A stretch of DNA of 43,117 nucleotides from Anaerolineales bacterium (GCA_030018695.1 JASEHI010000015.1:1-43117), one strand, 5' to 3'. Numbered from the stretch's first letter, positions 29,954 through 38,035 are shown. Notes: generated by a model from the letters alone, not told the origin. Translations and numbers: made by a program.

Positions 29954-31084
29954 ATGTTCAATTCCCGCCTCGCCTCCATCATCCGTAAAGAATTCATCCA
30001 AATTACGCGCGATAAGCGCACGTTGGTGATTATCCTGGTCATCCCTATCCTGCAATTATTCCTGCTCGGATACTCAGCCACCAGTGATGTGCGCAACGTC
30101 CCGCTGGCGGTCTTTGACCAGAGTCACAGCCCCGAAGTGCGCGCCCTGTTGGATGCCTACCGCGCCGCGGATTACTTCCGCATCGCCTTCGCGGTCGGCT
30201 CGGAAGAAGAATTGCGCGTTCTCATCGAAACCGGTCAAGCGCGCGCTGGCCTGATTATCCCACCCGATTACGCCCAGCGGCTGGCCGAAGGTTCCGCACA
30301 AGTGGCCTTTATCCTGGATGGCTCTGAGCCATCGGTTGCCTCCACCGCGCTGTCGGCGGCGATACTGGTTGGCCAGGCGCACGCCACCCAGATTCTGTCC
30401 GAGCGCATCGCTCGCAGCGGAATGAATGTCAAACTCCAACCGCCAGTGGCGGTACATACCAATGTTTGGTACAACCCGGATTTGGTCAGCGCCTACTTTA
30501 TGATTCCTGGCGTGATTGGCATGATCTTGTTCGCCATTACCTCCATTCTCACTGCCACGGCCATTGTGCGCGAGCGCGAGCGCGGCACGATCGAGCAGTT
30601 GATTGTCACGCCCATCCGCCCGTGGGAACTGGTGGTGGGTAAAATTCTGCCCTACGCCATCCTGGCTTTCGTGGACACGCTCGAAGTGCTGGCTATCGGT
30701 CACTGGTGGTTCGGCGTGCCGATTCGCGGCGACCTGAGCCTGATTCTGGCCCTCTCCGGCCTGCTGCTGCTTTCGGGTCTCGGCATTGGCCTGTTCGCCT
30801 CGACCATCGCCAACACCCAGCAGGAGGCCATGCTGACGGTCTGGATGACGCTCCTGCCGAGCATTTTCCTCTCCGGTTTTTTCTTCCCGCTGGAGGCGAT
30901 GCCAGTGGTGCTGCGCTGGATTTCGCACCTCGTGCCGTTGCGCTACTATCTCGTCATTATTCGCTCGCTGCTGCTCAAGGGCGTGGGCGTAGCCGCCCTG
31001 CAAAACGAGATCATCGCCCTGTCACTTTTTGGTGTAGTCATCATGAGCGCCGCCGCCCTGCGCTTCCGCAAACGGTTGGATTGA
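29954..31084 (+). CDS. ABC-2 type exporter permease (YbhS/YbhR-like)
   Basis: The product is 376 aa from ATG 29954, with GGAG upstream; the in-frame GTG 29942 overlaps that site. One N-terminal helix (residues ~23-43) is followed by a large extracytoplasmic domain (~45-170) and about five more helices. The ABC-2 signature RERERGTIEQLIVTPIRP, with WELVVGKILPY after it, is present. It should form the membrane channel of a drug or lipid exporter with the HlyD-type protein and ATPases at 31236, 33421 and 34553. The YbhFSR prototype uses two permeases; only one is present in this window. Confidence 0.9.
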   Translation: MFNSRLASIIRKEFIQITRDKRTLVIILVIPILQLFLLGYSATSDVRNVPLAVFDQSHSPEVRALLDAYRAADYFRIAFAVGSEEELRVLIETGQARAGLIIPPDYAQRLAEGSAQVAFILDGSEPSVASTALSAAILVGQAHATQILSERIARSGMNVKLQPPVAVHTNVWYNPDLVSAYFMIPGVIGMILFAITSILTATAIVRERERGTIEQLIVTPIRPWELVVGKILPYAILAFVDTLEVLAIGHWWFGVPIRGDLSLILALSGLLLLSGLGIGLFASTIANTQQEAMLTVWMTLLPSIFLSGFFFPLEAMPVVLRWISHLVPLRYYLVIIRSLLLKGVGVAALQNEIIALSLFGVVIMSAAALRFRKRLD

Positions 31085-31222
31085 TTCAGCGATTCGACGA
31101 TTCATCGATTCAGCGAGTCAATGAATCGGTGAATCACTCATCACTCATCACTCATCACTTATCACTTATCACTTATCACTCATCACGCACCACGCACCAC
31201 GCAACCCGTATCACTCATCCCT
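31085..31222. repeat. ATCACTC/ATCACTT heptamer array and GATTCA repeats
   Basis: After a run of GATTCA/CGATTC words (31085-31135), the 7-bp units ATCACTC and ATCACTT repeat about eight times (31137-31190), then CACGCAC-type units. The array fills the gap between permease and HlyD genes, leaving only ~14 bp for the ribosome-binding site. Confidence 0.85.
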
Positions 31223-31235
31223 CAAGGAGCCTCCC

Positions 31236-32579
31236 ATGTCCCACAAACGCCCTCCCATTCCCGTGATTATCGTCATCCTGCTGGTCGTCATCATCGGCGG
31301 CTACTTCATCATCGAAAACATGAAAAGCGATAACGGCGCGCTGGCCGCCTCCGGTACCATCGAGGCCGTCGAAATCACCCTCTCGCCCGAAATGTCCGGC
31401 AAGGTCGCCGAAGTGCTGGTGGATGAAGGCGATAGTGTCAAGGCCGGGGATGTACTCTTCCGTCTCGACGGGAGGTTGCTTTCGGCCCAGCGTGACGTGG
31501 CCGCTGCCGCTCTGGACACGGCGCGGGCCACCGCTTCGATCGCCAGCGCCGCCCTCGAGACTGCCCGCGCCCAGTACGAGCTGACCCTGACCGCAATCCA
31601 CGCCGAATCCGCCGCGGCGCGCATTGCGGGCTGGCGCGCCGCCAATCCGGGCGGGTACACATTGCCCGGCTGGTATTTTACGCGTGAAGAAGAGATCACC
31701 GCCGCGCAGAACGCAGTGGAGACGGCCAAATCCGCCCGCGACGCCGCCCAGACGAAACTGAAAACGCTCTCGCAAGACCCGGCCAGCGCCGGTTTCATCA
31801 CGGCCGAGACGCGCCTCATCAACGCCAAAGCCGCCTTCGTAATTGCGAAAGATGTGCTTGACCGCGCCAGCCTGGCCCGCGATAATGCGGACCTTAAATC
31901 CGCCGCGCAGGAAACTTACGACAGCGCTAAAACCGAACTTGAGGATGCGCAAACGGCTTACGACGATCTGACCGATACCGACGCCGCCAAAAATATCATC
32001 ACTGCCCGCGCCGAATTTTCCGTGGCGCAGGAAGGCTATGACGCCGCCCGCGACCGCCTGACTATCCTTCAAACGGGTGATTACTCACCCAGAATGGTTG
32101 CTGCCCAGGCCGCCCTCCACCAGGCCGAAGCCGCTGCATCCCAGGCGCAGATTGTGGTCGCTCAGGCCGGAGCGCAGTTGGCGCTGATTGACGCACAGAT
32201 AGGCAAACTAACCGTCGCCGCCCCCGCGGATGGCGTCGTGCTGACGCGCGTTATCCAGCCTGGCGAAGTGGTCGCCCCCGCCTCGTCCGCGCTGACTCTG
32301 GTCCGCCTCGACAGTCTGACCATCACCGTCTACATCCCCGAAGACCGCTACGGCGAAATCTCGCTCGGCCAGGCGGCCACCGTCTCAGTCGATTCGTTCC
32401 CCGGCGAGACATTCATGGCGACAGTCACCCACATCTCGGATAAAGCCGAATTCACCCCCCGCAACGTCCAGACCGTCGAAGGGCGCAAATCCACAGTTTT
32501 TGCCATCCGGCTGAAACTCGGGGACCCGCAAGGCAAACTCAAGCCTGGGATGCCGGCGGATGTTACGTTCAAACGTTAG
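31236..32579 (+). CDS. HlyD-family membrane-fusion/adaptor protein
   Basis: The product is 447 aa. AAGGAG precedes ATG 31236. One N-terminal membrane helix (residues 8-28) is followed by a lipoyl half-motif (GTIEAVEITLSPEMSGKVAEV), a long Ala-rich coiled-coil hairpin (~90-300, AQYELTLTAIHAESAAARIA and following), the second lipoyl half (LTVAAPADGVVLTRVIQPGE), and a beta-barrel. It links inner-membrane ABC exporters to the outside, like YbhG. The last codons (VTFKR) and the stop are part of an ACGTTCAN octamer repeat, so the C-terminus may have been altered by the repeat. Confidence 0.9.
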   Translation: MSHKRPPIPVIIVILLVVIIGGYFIIENMKSDNGALAASGTIEAVEITLSPEMSGKVAEVLVDEGDSVKAGDVLFRLDGRLLSAQRDVAAAALDTARATASIASAALETARAQYELTLTAIHAESAAARIAGWRAANPGGYTLPGWYFTREEEITAAQNAVETAKSARDAAQTKLKTLSQDPASAGFITAETRLINAKAAFVIAKDVLDRASLARDNADLKSAAQETYDSAKTELEDAQTAYDDLTDTDAAKNIITARAEFSVAQEGYDAARDRLTILQTGDYSPRMVAAQAALHQAEAAASQAQIVVAQAGAQLALIDAQIGKLTVAAPADGVVLTRVIQPGEVVAPASSALTLVRLDSLTITVYIPEDRYGEISLGQAATVSVDSFPGETFMATVTHISDKAEFTPRNVQTVEGRKSTVFAIRLKLGDPQGKLKPGMPADVTFKR

Positions 32580-32597
32580 CACGTTCACACGTTCCAA
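32563..32597. repeat. ACGTTNNN octamer repeat over the HlyD gene end
   Basis: Units ACGTTCAA, ACGTTAGC, ACGTTCAC, ACGTTCCA follow at 8-bp spacing across the stop codon. The same type recurs at 34416-34482 and, on the other strand, at 43056-43117. Confidence 0.7.
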
Positions 32598-32721
32598 AAG
32601 AAACGCATGAGTGTGTCGGTAAGGAGAGCAGTCAAACCAACCAGATGGAACACTGGTATGGCACTTTGCGGCAATCAAATGCTCGTTTTGTTCGCAGAAT
32701 GTTGTTCTTCTTGAGTTGGTG

Positions 32722-32740
32722 TATAATTTTGAAAGAGGTG
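32722..32740 (+). promoter_or_regulatory. Candidate -10 and RBS of the PIN toxin-antitoxin pair
   Basis: TATAAT at 32722-32727 is a perfect -10; no convincing -35 is seen at 16-18 bp. AGAGGTG at 32734-32740 precedes ATG 32745 by 4 nt, so the leader would be very short. This would give the toxin-antitoxin pair its own transcript inside the exporter cluster. Confidence 0.5.
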
Positions 32741-32744
32741 AATT

Positions 32745-32981
32745 ATGGTTTTTATGGACATTAATCTCAAACTGCCTGAAACCCTGTTGAAAGAAGCGCA
32801 ATCGGCCGGTTTGCTCAAACCTGTCGAACTGGAAAAACTTTTACGCGCCGAATTGCGCCGTCGCCGCGTGGATAAGCTTTTTGCCACCGCAGATAAACTC
32901 GCCGCGCTGGACGAGCCGCTGCTGACCAATGATGAAATTGAAGCCGAAATCGCCGCCGCCCGCAAAGCCCGCGTCAAATGA
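32745..32981 (+). CDS. Antitoxin-like small protein upstream of a PIN toxin
   Basis: The product is 78 aa. It has a short N-terminal amphipathic stretch (MDINLKLPETLLKEAQSAGLL) and a helical, charged C-terminal half (NDEIEAEIAAARKARVK), which resembles antitoxins paired with PIN-family toxins. The start may also be ATG 32754. Its stop overlaps the PIN gene by 4 bp. It is expected to bind and neutralise the PIN RNase and to repress its own promoter. Confidence 0.75.
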   Translation: MVFMDINLKLPETLLKEAQSAGLLKPVELEKLLRAELRRRRVDKLFATADKLAALDEPLLTNDEIEAEIAAARKARVK

Positions 32982-33394
32982 AGGTCGTTGCCGATACCAA
33001 CACTGTTATTTCCGGCTTGCTCTGGCAAGGAGCGCCACGCTATATACTTGATCTGGCGCGTGAAGGTAAAATAACGCTCTGTACCAGCCCTGCCCTGCTA
33101 GCAGAATTGCGTGATGTGCTTCAGCGCAAAAAATTTTCTGCCCGTTTGAAAAAAGTGGGGACAACCGCAAGAGACTTGTCACTCGAATATGCTGCACTGA
33201 CGAAAATCATCCGTCCCGAACCCATTCGGCCCGTCATTCTCGCTGACCCCGATGACGACGCCGTGCTGGCCTGCGCCCTCTCCGCGGACGCGAAAGTCAT
33301 CGTTTCTGGCGACAGTCACCTGTGCAATTTGGGCTTATTCCACAAAATCCCCATCCTCACCGCCCGCAAGTTTTTCGACTTTTCCAACCTGTAA
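32978..33394 (+). CDS. PIN-domain toxin (putative TA system toxin component)
   Basis: The product is 138 aa. KVVADTNTVISGLLWQGAPR holds the first catalytic Asp. ALLAELRDVL has the conserved Glu. LADPDDDAVLACALSADAKV and IVSGDSHLCNLG hold the remaining acids. All four expected acidic residues of the PIN RNase site are present, so the toxin looks intact, unlike the PIN gene at 38947. The pair sits between the HlyD gene and the first ATPase gene of an exporter cluster. Confidence 0.9.
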   Translation: MKVVADTNTVISGLLWQGAPRYILDLAREGKITLCTSPALLAELRDVLQRKKFSARLKKVGTTARDLSLEYAALTKIIRPEPIRPVILADPDDDAVLACALSADAKVIVSGDSHLCNLGLFHKIPILTARKFFDFSNL

Positions 33395-33420
33395 ATCTTC
33401 GAACTTGAGAACCTGAAAAC

Positions 33421-34407
33421 ATGATAACTGCCACCAACCTCTGCAAATCCTTTGGCCCAACCCGTGCCGTTGATAGGCTGACCCTCCAGATAAATGCTGG
33501 AGAGATATACGGCCTGGTCGGCTCGGATGGCGCCGGCAAAACGACCACCCTGCGCCTGCTGGTCGGCGCACTGAAACCCGATTCCGGTTCGGTCAGCATC
33601 TGTGACTTCGATATGTTCCGCAAGACCGAACAGGCGCGTGCCCACACCGGCTATCTCTCGCAGCGCTTCTCGCTCTACGAAGACCTGACCGTGCTGGAAA
33701 ACATCCGCTTTTTCGCCGAACTGCGCGGCCTGAAACGCGAAGAGTGGCTGCCGCGCTGCATGGAGATTCTCGAATTCGTCGGCCTGGCCGATTTCAAAGA
33801 CCGCCGCGCCGGTCAACTCTCCGGAGGCATGAGACAGAAACTTGGCCTGGCCTCCGCCCTCGTCACCCGCCCACGCGTCCTGCTGCTCGACGAGCCCACC
33901 ACCGGCGTAGACCCCGTCACCCGCCAGGATTTCTGGCAGTTGGTCATAAAACTTGTTTCGCAATACGAAACACGCAACTCGCAACTGGCAACCCCTAACA
34001 CGCAACTCGAAGGTGTCGCCGTCCTCCTGACCACCCCCTACATGGACGAAGCCGCCCGCTGCAACCGCGTCGGCTTCATGCGCCAGGGCCGCCTGATCGC
34101 CGAAGGCACGCCCTCCGAGTTGCGCGCCACGCTCACCGGCCGCATCCTCGAGGTAGTCCCGGTTCCAGCACGGGGCGAACTGCGCGGCGCGCCGCTCCCG
34201 TTATTAAAAAAAATCGCCGCTGAAGATAAAGATGTGGAAAATGTCCAGGCTTTTGGCGACAAACTCCACCTGCGCGTGACCGCCTCCCAGGCCGAATCCG
34301 TTATCGCGCGTTTGCGGGACGCCATCCCCGCCCGCACCGGTTCGCTGGCCGAGGCGCGTCTCGTCCCCCCGACGCTGGAGGACGTATTCATTTCGCTAGC
34401 GCGTTAG
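33421..34407 (+). CDS. ABC exporter ATPase 1, with heptamer-encoded insertion
   Basis: The product is 328 aa. Walker A GSDGAGKTT (~37-45), signature LSGGMRQKLGLASALV, Walker B VLLLDEPTTGVDP, and a switch segment LLTTPYMDEAARC (Thr-Pro in place of the usual Thr-His) are all recognisable. Between Walker B and the switch lies an extra ~17-residue stretch (QYETRNSQLATPNTQLEG) encoded by NNGCAAC heptamers (33957-34012). Because it keeps the frame, the enzyme may tolerate it. It pairs with the ATPase at 34553; in YbhF the two halves are one protein. Confidence 0.9.
   Translation: MITATNLCKSFGPTRAVDRLTLQINAGEIYGLVGSDGAGKTTTLRLLVGALKPDSGSVSICDFDMFRKTEQARAHTGYLSQRFSLYEDLTVLENIRFFAELRGLKREEWLPRCMEILEFVGLADFKDRRAGQLSGGMRQKLGLASALVTRPRVLLLDEPTTGVDPVTRQDFWQLVIKLVSQYETRNSQLATPNTQLEGVAVLLTTPYMDEAARCNRVGFMRQGRLIAEGTPSELRATLTGRILEVVPVPARGELRGAPLPLLKKIAAEDKDVENVQAFGDKLHLRVTASQAESVIARLRDAIPARTGSLAEARLVPPTLEDVFISLAR
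33957..34012. repeat. NNGCAAC heptamer repeat inside the ATPase gene
   Basis: Units ACGCAAC, TCGCAAC, TGGCAAC, CCCTAAC, ACGCAAC, TCGAAGG follow at 7-bp spacing and encode an Asn/Gln/Thr-rich loop absent from ABC ATPases. Confidence 0.7.
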
Positions 34408-34545
34408 CAGGTTGACACGTTTACACGTTTACACGTTGCACGTTTACACGTTCACACGTTGACACGTTTACACGTTACACGTCATGTGCCAACGCGCAAA
34501 CCTGCCAACGAGAAAACGTTCCAACGAGAAAAAGTTCCAACGCAG
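34408..34545. repeat. ACACGTTT octamer-type array between the two ATPase genes
   Basis: From 34416 to 34482 units ACACGTTT, ACACGTTG, CACGTTTAC repeat at ~8-bp spacing, then degenerate CCAACGAG/AAAACGTT units run to 34545, right before the ribosome-binding site of the next gene. Only this repeat and the ribosome-binding site separate the genes. Confidence 0.85.
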
Positions 34546-34552
34546 GAAGATT

Positions 34553-35461
34553 ATGCCTGATCCTGTCATTTCTGCCCAAAATCTGACCCGCCGCTTTGGC
34601 GACTTCGTCGCCGTTGACCACGTCTCGTTTGAAGTTAATCAAGGCGAAATCGTCGGCTACCTCGGCCCGAATGGCTGCGGCAAGACCACCACCATCCGTA
34701 TGCTGCTCGGACTACTCAAGCCCAGCGATGGCAAAGCCACTGTGCTTGGCTATGACGCTTTCTGCCAATCGGAAGAAGTGCGCTCCCGCGCGGGTTATAT
34801 GTCGCAAAAGTTTGCCTTATACGATGATTTGACCGTTTGGGAAAACCTGACCTTTTACGGCGGCGTGTATGGTATCCACGAAAAAGCCCGGATCGAGGCA
34901 ACGCTTGCCCTGGTCGGGCTGGCAGGTCACAGGTCCGACCTGGCGCGTGCGCTCTCGGCCGGCTGGCGTCAACGGCTGGCGCTCGGTATCGCCTTGGTCC
35001 ACCATCCCAAACTTTTATTTCTCGACGAACCCACCTCCGGCGTGGACCCATCGGCCCGGCGCGTCTTCTGGGATTTGATCTACGAACTGGCCGCGCAGGG
35101 CGTGACCGTTTTCGTCACCACGCATTACATGGACGAGGCCGAGTACTGCGGCAGGATTGGCATGATGCGGGATGCTAAACTGTTGGCCATGGATACACCC
35201 GCCAATCTCAAGGCGCAGGTCATCCCCGGTGACGTGTGGGAGGTTTCTGCCGGCTTGCTGCAGGAAGGGCTGGCGGCCTGCGCTAAGTGCGAAGGCGTCT
35301 TCCGGGTTGGACTGGCGGGAGATCATCTGCGCATCATTGTCGAGCGCGGGATGACAGAAAAACAACTCCGCGCTTCGCTGACATCCGCCGGGCTGAAACC
35401 CACCCGCCTCGCCCGCGGCGAGCCGACGCTGGAGGATGTGTTTTTGTCGCTGGCGCGGTGA
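34553..35461 (+). CDS. ABC exporter ATPase 2
   Basis: The product is 302 aa from ATG 34553 (AGGAAG upstream); the longer frame from 34484 would translate the repeat array. Walker A GPNGCGKTT (~41-49), Walker B LLFLDEPTSGVDP, and the switch TTHYMDEAEYC are standard. The signature reads LSAGWRQRLALGIAL, with Ala for the first Gly of LSGG, a deviation that could lower ATP hydrolysis at one site of an ATPase heterodimer. The C-terminal ~80 residues resemble the DrrA-type extension (EPTLEDVFLSLAR), also present in ATPase 1. Confidence 0.9.
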   Translation: MPDPVISAQNLTRRFGDFVAVDHVSFEVNQGEIVGYLGPNGCGKTTTIRMLLGLLKPSDGKATVLGYDAFCQSEEVRSRAGYMSQKFALYDDLTVWENLTFYGGVYGIHEKARIEATLALVGLAGHRSDLARALSAGWRQRLALGIALVHHPKLLFLDEPTSGVDPSARRVFWDLIYELAAQGVTVFVTTHYMDEAEYCGRIGMMRDAKLLAMDTPANLKAQVIPGDVWEVSAGLLQEGLAACAKCEGVFRVGLAGDHLRIIVERGMTEKQLRASLTSAGLKPTRLARGEPTLEDVFLSLAR

Positions 35462-35552
35462 GGTGCTGGCAATGTACTCTACCTTTTGCAGCCCAATAGG
35501 ATGATAAGTTACGGCGCGAACCCACGATCACAAGGCGCAATAAGGCCATTCG

Positions 35553-35561
35553 TGATACAAT
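35553..35561 (+). promoter_or_regulatory. Candidate extended -10 promoter of the MNT gene
   Basis: TGATACAAT matches an extended -10 (TGn TAnAAT). No -35 is clear. The ATG at 35587 would lie ~19 nt after the start of transcription. Confidence 0.4.
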
Positions 35562-35586
35562 TTTTGTGTTAAAAAGGGTGCAAATT

Positions 35587-36015
35587 ATGCTCGAAAATTT
35601 TGCCGATTTCCCTTCTGTTGAACAGTTGAAACCGCTGGCAAAGAATTTTGGCTTGCGGTTTATTGTGCTTTTCGGCTCGACAGCGCGTGGTGTGATGAAT
35701 CGAGAAAGTGATATTGACCTTGGTGTTCTCTCGGAAAAACCGCTTTCGCCAGTGCAAAGGCGGCGACTGTGGAACGCGCTTTCTGCCTTGTTTCCTGCTG
35801 ATGTAGATTTGACTATGCTCAACCATGCCGATCCGCTGGTCAGTTATCAGATTGCCAGCGAAGGGGTCATTTTGTTCGAGACAGTTTCCTTTGTCTGGGA
35901 AACCTGGAAATCCTATGCTATGCGTCGTTATTGGGATACGCACAAATTTCGCGAAAGCCAAAGCGTATATCTAGCTCGCCGTGCCGAGGAGCTGCGCCAT
36001 GCTGCGCTTGAATAA
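35587..36015 (+). CDS. Minimal nucleotidyltransferase (MntA-like) antitoxin
   Basis: The product is 142 aa from ATG 35587; an earlier in-frame start at 35566 is less likely. The core is VLFGSTARGVMNRESDIDLGVL (G-S...R-G...S-D-I-D) plus VDLTML with the third acid. It is longer than the antitoxin at 23243 and ends in a helical tail. The companion HEPN toxin gene begins 17 bp before its stop but is gutted (35999-36191). This antitoxin therefore survives without its toxin. Confidence 0.85.
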   Translation: MLENFADFPSVEQLKPLAKNFGLRFIVLFGSTARGVMNRESDIDLGVLSEKPLSPVQRRRLWNALSALFPADVDLTMLNHADPLVSYQIASEGVILFETVSFVWETWKSYAMRRYWDTHKFRESQSVYLARRAEELRHAALE

Positions 36016-36191
36016 GGATTTGCTTCGCCGTTCGCCTCGCTTCCACTACGGGATTGCGGAACCGTTTGATACATGGATACGAAAAAGTTGAGCATCAGAT
36101 CGTTCATCGCAGCCTCAAATCGCTGATCAGAGATTACCGGCAATACCTTGTCAAAATGAACGATTACGTGCAATTTGAGAAGTCAGTATAG
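35999..36191 (+). pseudogene. HepT (HEPN) toxin with a large internal deletion
   Basis: ATG 35999 starts MLRLNKDLLRR, a normal HepT beginning, but in a frame different from the end. The frame with codons at 36042 onward reads STTGLRNRLIHGYEKVEHQI, then VHRSLKSLIRDYRQYLVK, and stops at 36189-36191. It contains the full RX4HXY signature (R-N-R-L-I-H-G-Y). Roughly 80 to 100 codons between the two parts are missing. The toxin is dead while its antitoxin gene is intact. Confidence 0.8.
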
Positions 36192-36255
36192 TTTGACCGA
36201 TCAAGATTTACCTTGTGCACGCAAATTGTAGGTCAGATTGACAAACCGGCTTCTT

Positions 36256-37119
36256 ATGGTGCCACTTTTGCTCAGACCCTCCCTCTTTCGCCGCCTCACT
36301 GCCTTCATGGGTTGGACAAGCGCCAGTTACGCCCTGGTGGGGGTGTTTTTATTAACCGTCTTCCTCATCATCTACATCTGGTGGCCGATTGCCGTGCAGG
36401 TGCTGGCCTATATTGATTGGGGCGGGCAGTGGTGGCGTTACTTCGATTGGCTGCTGGTCGGCATTTTCCTGTTCATGTCGCTGACCATCATGTCCGGCGC
36501 GGACATCCGCGCGGATGCGCTCATCATCTTCGTCGGCGCGCTGGGCGGATTGGTGATCGAGAGCTGGGGCACGCAATCCGGTATCTGGTGGTATTTCACC
36601 GCCCAGCGCCCGCCGTTGTGGATCATCCCGGCCTGGCCGATCGCCAGCCTGACGATTGACCGCATGGTGCGGGCTTTAATTCTTTTTACCACGAAGTACA
36701 CGAAGGGCACGAAGGAAAAGAAACAGTCCCCTTTGTGCTCCATTGTGTCCGCTTGCCCCCGCTCTTTGGGGGTCGTGTTAAATTTCAAGACTCTCTATTG
36801 GCTGGTCTTTCCCGCTTTCTACGCCCTGATGCTCTTCTTCGTCTGGCCGGCGATGGGCAAATCCATGACGGTCATGGCCGTGCTGCTCGTCACCTTCCTC
36901 ATCCTGACTCCCACAGACCACCGCTTTGCAGTCCTGACCTTCCTCGCCGGGGCCGGATTGGGTTATTTTCTTGAATATTGGGGCACGACGCGCGAGTGCT
37001 GGACGTATTACACGCTGCAAAAGCCGCCATTATTTGCCATGCTGGCGCACGGCATGGCGGCGGTGGCTTTCTGGCGGGCGGGGGAGGTGGTGGAGATGGT
37101 GTGGGGAAAATTTTGTTAG
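36256..37119 (+). CDS. Polytopic membrane protein of two similar halves
   Basis: The product is 287 aa from ATG 36256 (a TTG at 36238 is also possible; no clear ribosome-binding site for either). I count about eight membrane helices. Each half contains a matching block: GALGGLVIESWGTQSGIWWY with FTAQRPPLW after it, and GAGLGYFLEYWGTTRECWTY with YTLQKPPLF after it. This indicates an ancient internal duplication. I do not recognise the family with confidence. The linker between the halves (~residues 143-176) carries FTTKYTKGTKEKK, encoded by a CACGAAG-type repeat, which seems to have been inserted in frame. It is not obviously linked to its neighbours, which are TA genes. Confidence 0.7.
   Translation: MVPLLLRPSLFRRLTAFMGWTSASYALVGVFLLTVFLIIYIWWPIAVQVLAYIDWGGQWWRYFDWLLVGIFLFMSLTIMSGADIRADALIIFVGALGGLVIESWGTQSGIWWYFTAQRPPLWIIPAWPIASLTIDRMVRALILFTTKYTKGTKEKKQSPLCSIVSACPRSLGVVLNFKTLYWLVFPAFYALMLFFVWPAMGKSMTVMAVLLVTFLILTPTDHRFAVLTFLAGAGLGYFLEYWGTTRECWTYYTLQKPPLFAMLAHGMAAVAFWRAGEVVEMVWGKFC
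36686..36725. repeat. CACGAAG-type repeat inside the membrane protein gene
   Basis: ACCACGAAGTACACGAAGGG and following CACGAAGG words match, in reverse orientation, the CTTCGTG tract at 9354-9457. The peptide TTKYTKGTKEK is the usual translation of this repeat. Confidence 0.75.
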
Positions 37120-37129
37120 TTACGGCACA

Positions 37130-37336
37130 CTATACTGCGATTGGGGAGACCTGATATTCTATCTTGCCTGGCACAGCTACGTGGCTCGAGGCATCCAGGA
37201 TTTCCATTGAAACCAGATTGCCCGAAGTGTCGTAATCTAAAATCACGCCGGGCTTATCTTCGTCACTTTCGGAGACAATCCCATCCGAGAAAATGATGGT
37301 CAATGTGTCAGTTTCACGATCATATATTACCTTCAT
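37130..37336 (-). CDS. DUF2283 family protein (probable antitoxin of DUF4258)
   Basis: The product is 68 aa from ATG 37336, preceded by GGAGGG and overlapping the DUF4258 stop as TAATG. MKVIYDRETDTLTIIFSDG and GVILDYDTSGNLVSMEILDAS are canonical DUF2283. The tight coupling with the DUF4258 gene supports a toxin-antitoxin pair. It is the second DUF2283 gene in the window (see 16214). Confidence 0.87.
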   Translation of the reverse strand: MKVIYDRETDTLTIIFSDGIVSESDEDKPGVILDYDTSGNLVSMEILDASSHVAVPGKIEYQVSPIAV

Positions 37337-37602
37337 TATTCGACCCTCCAATACTTGCTCACTTTACTTGTGCGATAGGCTGTCACGACAGCGGGGGGCT
37401 CAGAGTCAATATCTATAAATACCCGAAGCAAATAGGTTTTCGGTGGTTTGCCTATCTTGAACGTAGATTGAAGCACTACACGGCCTGGTTGAATCATTAG
37501 TGTTTGTTCTGGTTCGGCAAGCACCTTTGCGATGTCTTCCTCGGAGATATGACGGCGAGCTATTTCCTGGCGGGCATGATTGGTTAAGCGGTAGCGCATC
37601 AT
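37336..37602 (-). CDS. DUF4258 family protein (probable toxin)
   Basis: The product is 88 aa. YRLTNHARQEIARRHISEED, VLAEPEQTLMIQPGR and the C-terminal VVTAYRTSKVSKYW match DUF4258, a RelE-related fold predicted to be an RNase toxin. The start overlaps the small gene upstream by 4 bp (ATGA). The three genes 37751-37130 form one compact unit. Confidence 0.87.
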   Translation of the reverse strand: MMRYRLTNHARQEIARRHISEEDIAKVLAEPEQTLMIQPGRVVLQSTFKIGKPPKTYLLRVFIDIDSEPPAVVTAYRTSKVSKYWRVE

Positions 37603-37751
37603 GCCTCGTTAAACACTTCGTCCAGATGTGCGGTGAGCGCCTGCGGTGTATCCGCGCAGGTAATGCGATCAAGGAGAATATCCTGCAGACCCGCTGCTAA
37701 TCGTTCTCCCGCGCTTAACGTCTCCACTGCCGTTTCATCCATAATGGTCAT
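37599..37751 (-). CDS. Small protein of unknown function preceding the DUF4258/DUF2283 pair
   Basis: About 50 aa from ATG 37751 (or 37742), ending in the ATGA overlap with the DUF4258 gene. The text (MDETAVETLSAGERLAAGLQ, AHLDEVFNEA) is helical and acidic and matches no family I know. The frame stays open a little farther upstream (FTLPEEPLLL) to a TAA, so it could also be the tail of a truncated gene. The 4-bp overlap suggests real translation. Confidence 0.45.
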   Translation of the reverse strand: MTIMDETAVETLSAGERLAAGLQDILLDRITCADTPQALTAHLDEVFNEA

Positions 37752-38035
37752 CAGCAAGAGTGGCTCTTCGGGCAATGTGAATTATATCCCTTTTTGCATG
37801 GCTTTCCATCAAGTTTTCACTTCAACCCCAATCGTTCAAGAATTGCTTGAGCAGCCTTCTCATCTGCCTCCATAACGCGGCTGTGTTGAATGTCAATCTC
37901 GAACGGGATGGCGTGTGCGCTCCGCACGCCGTTTTCGCCTAGCTCAACCAGTACCAGCGCGGACTGACGTGTGTCTGCCAGCCCGCCTTGATCGAAGAGG
38001 GCATTACCCAGGCTGTAGAGGACGAGTGCCGGACT

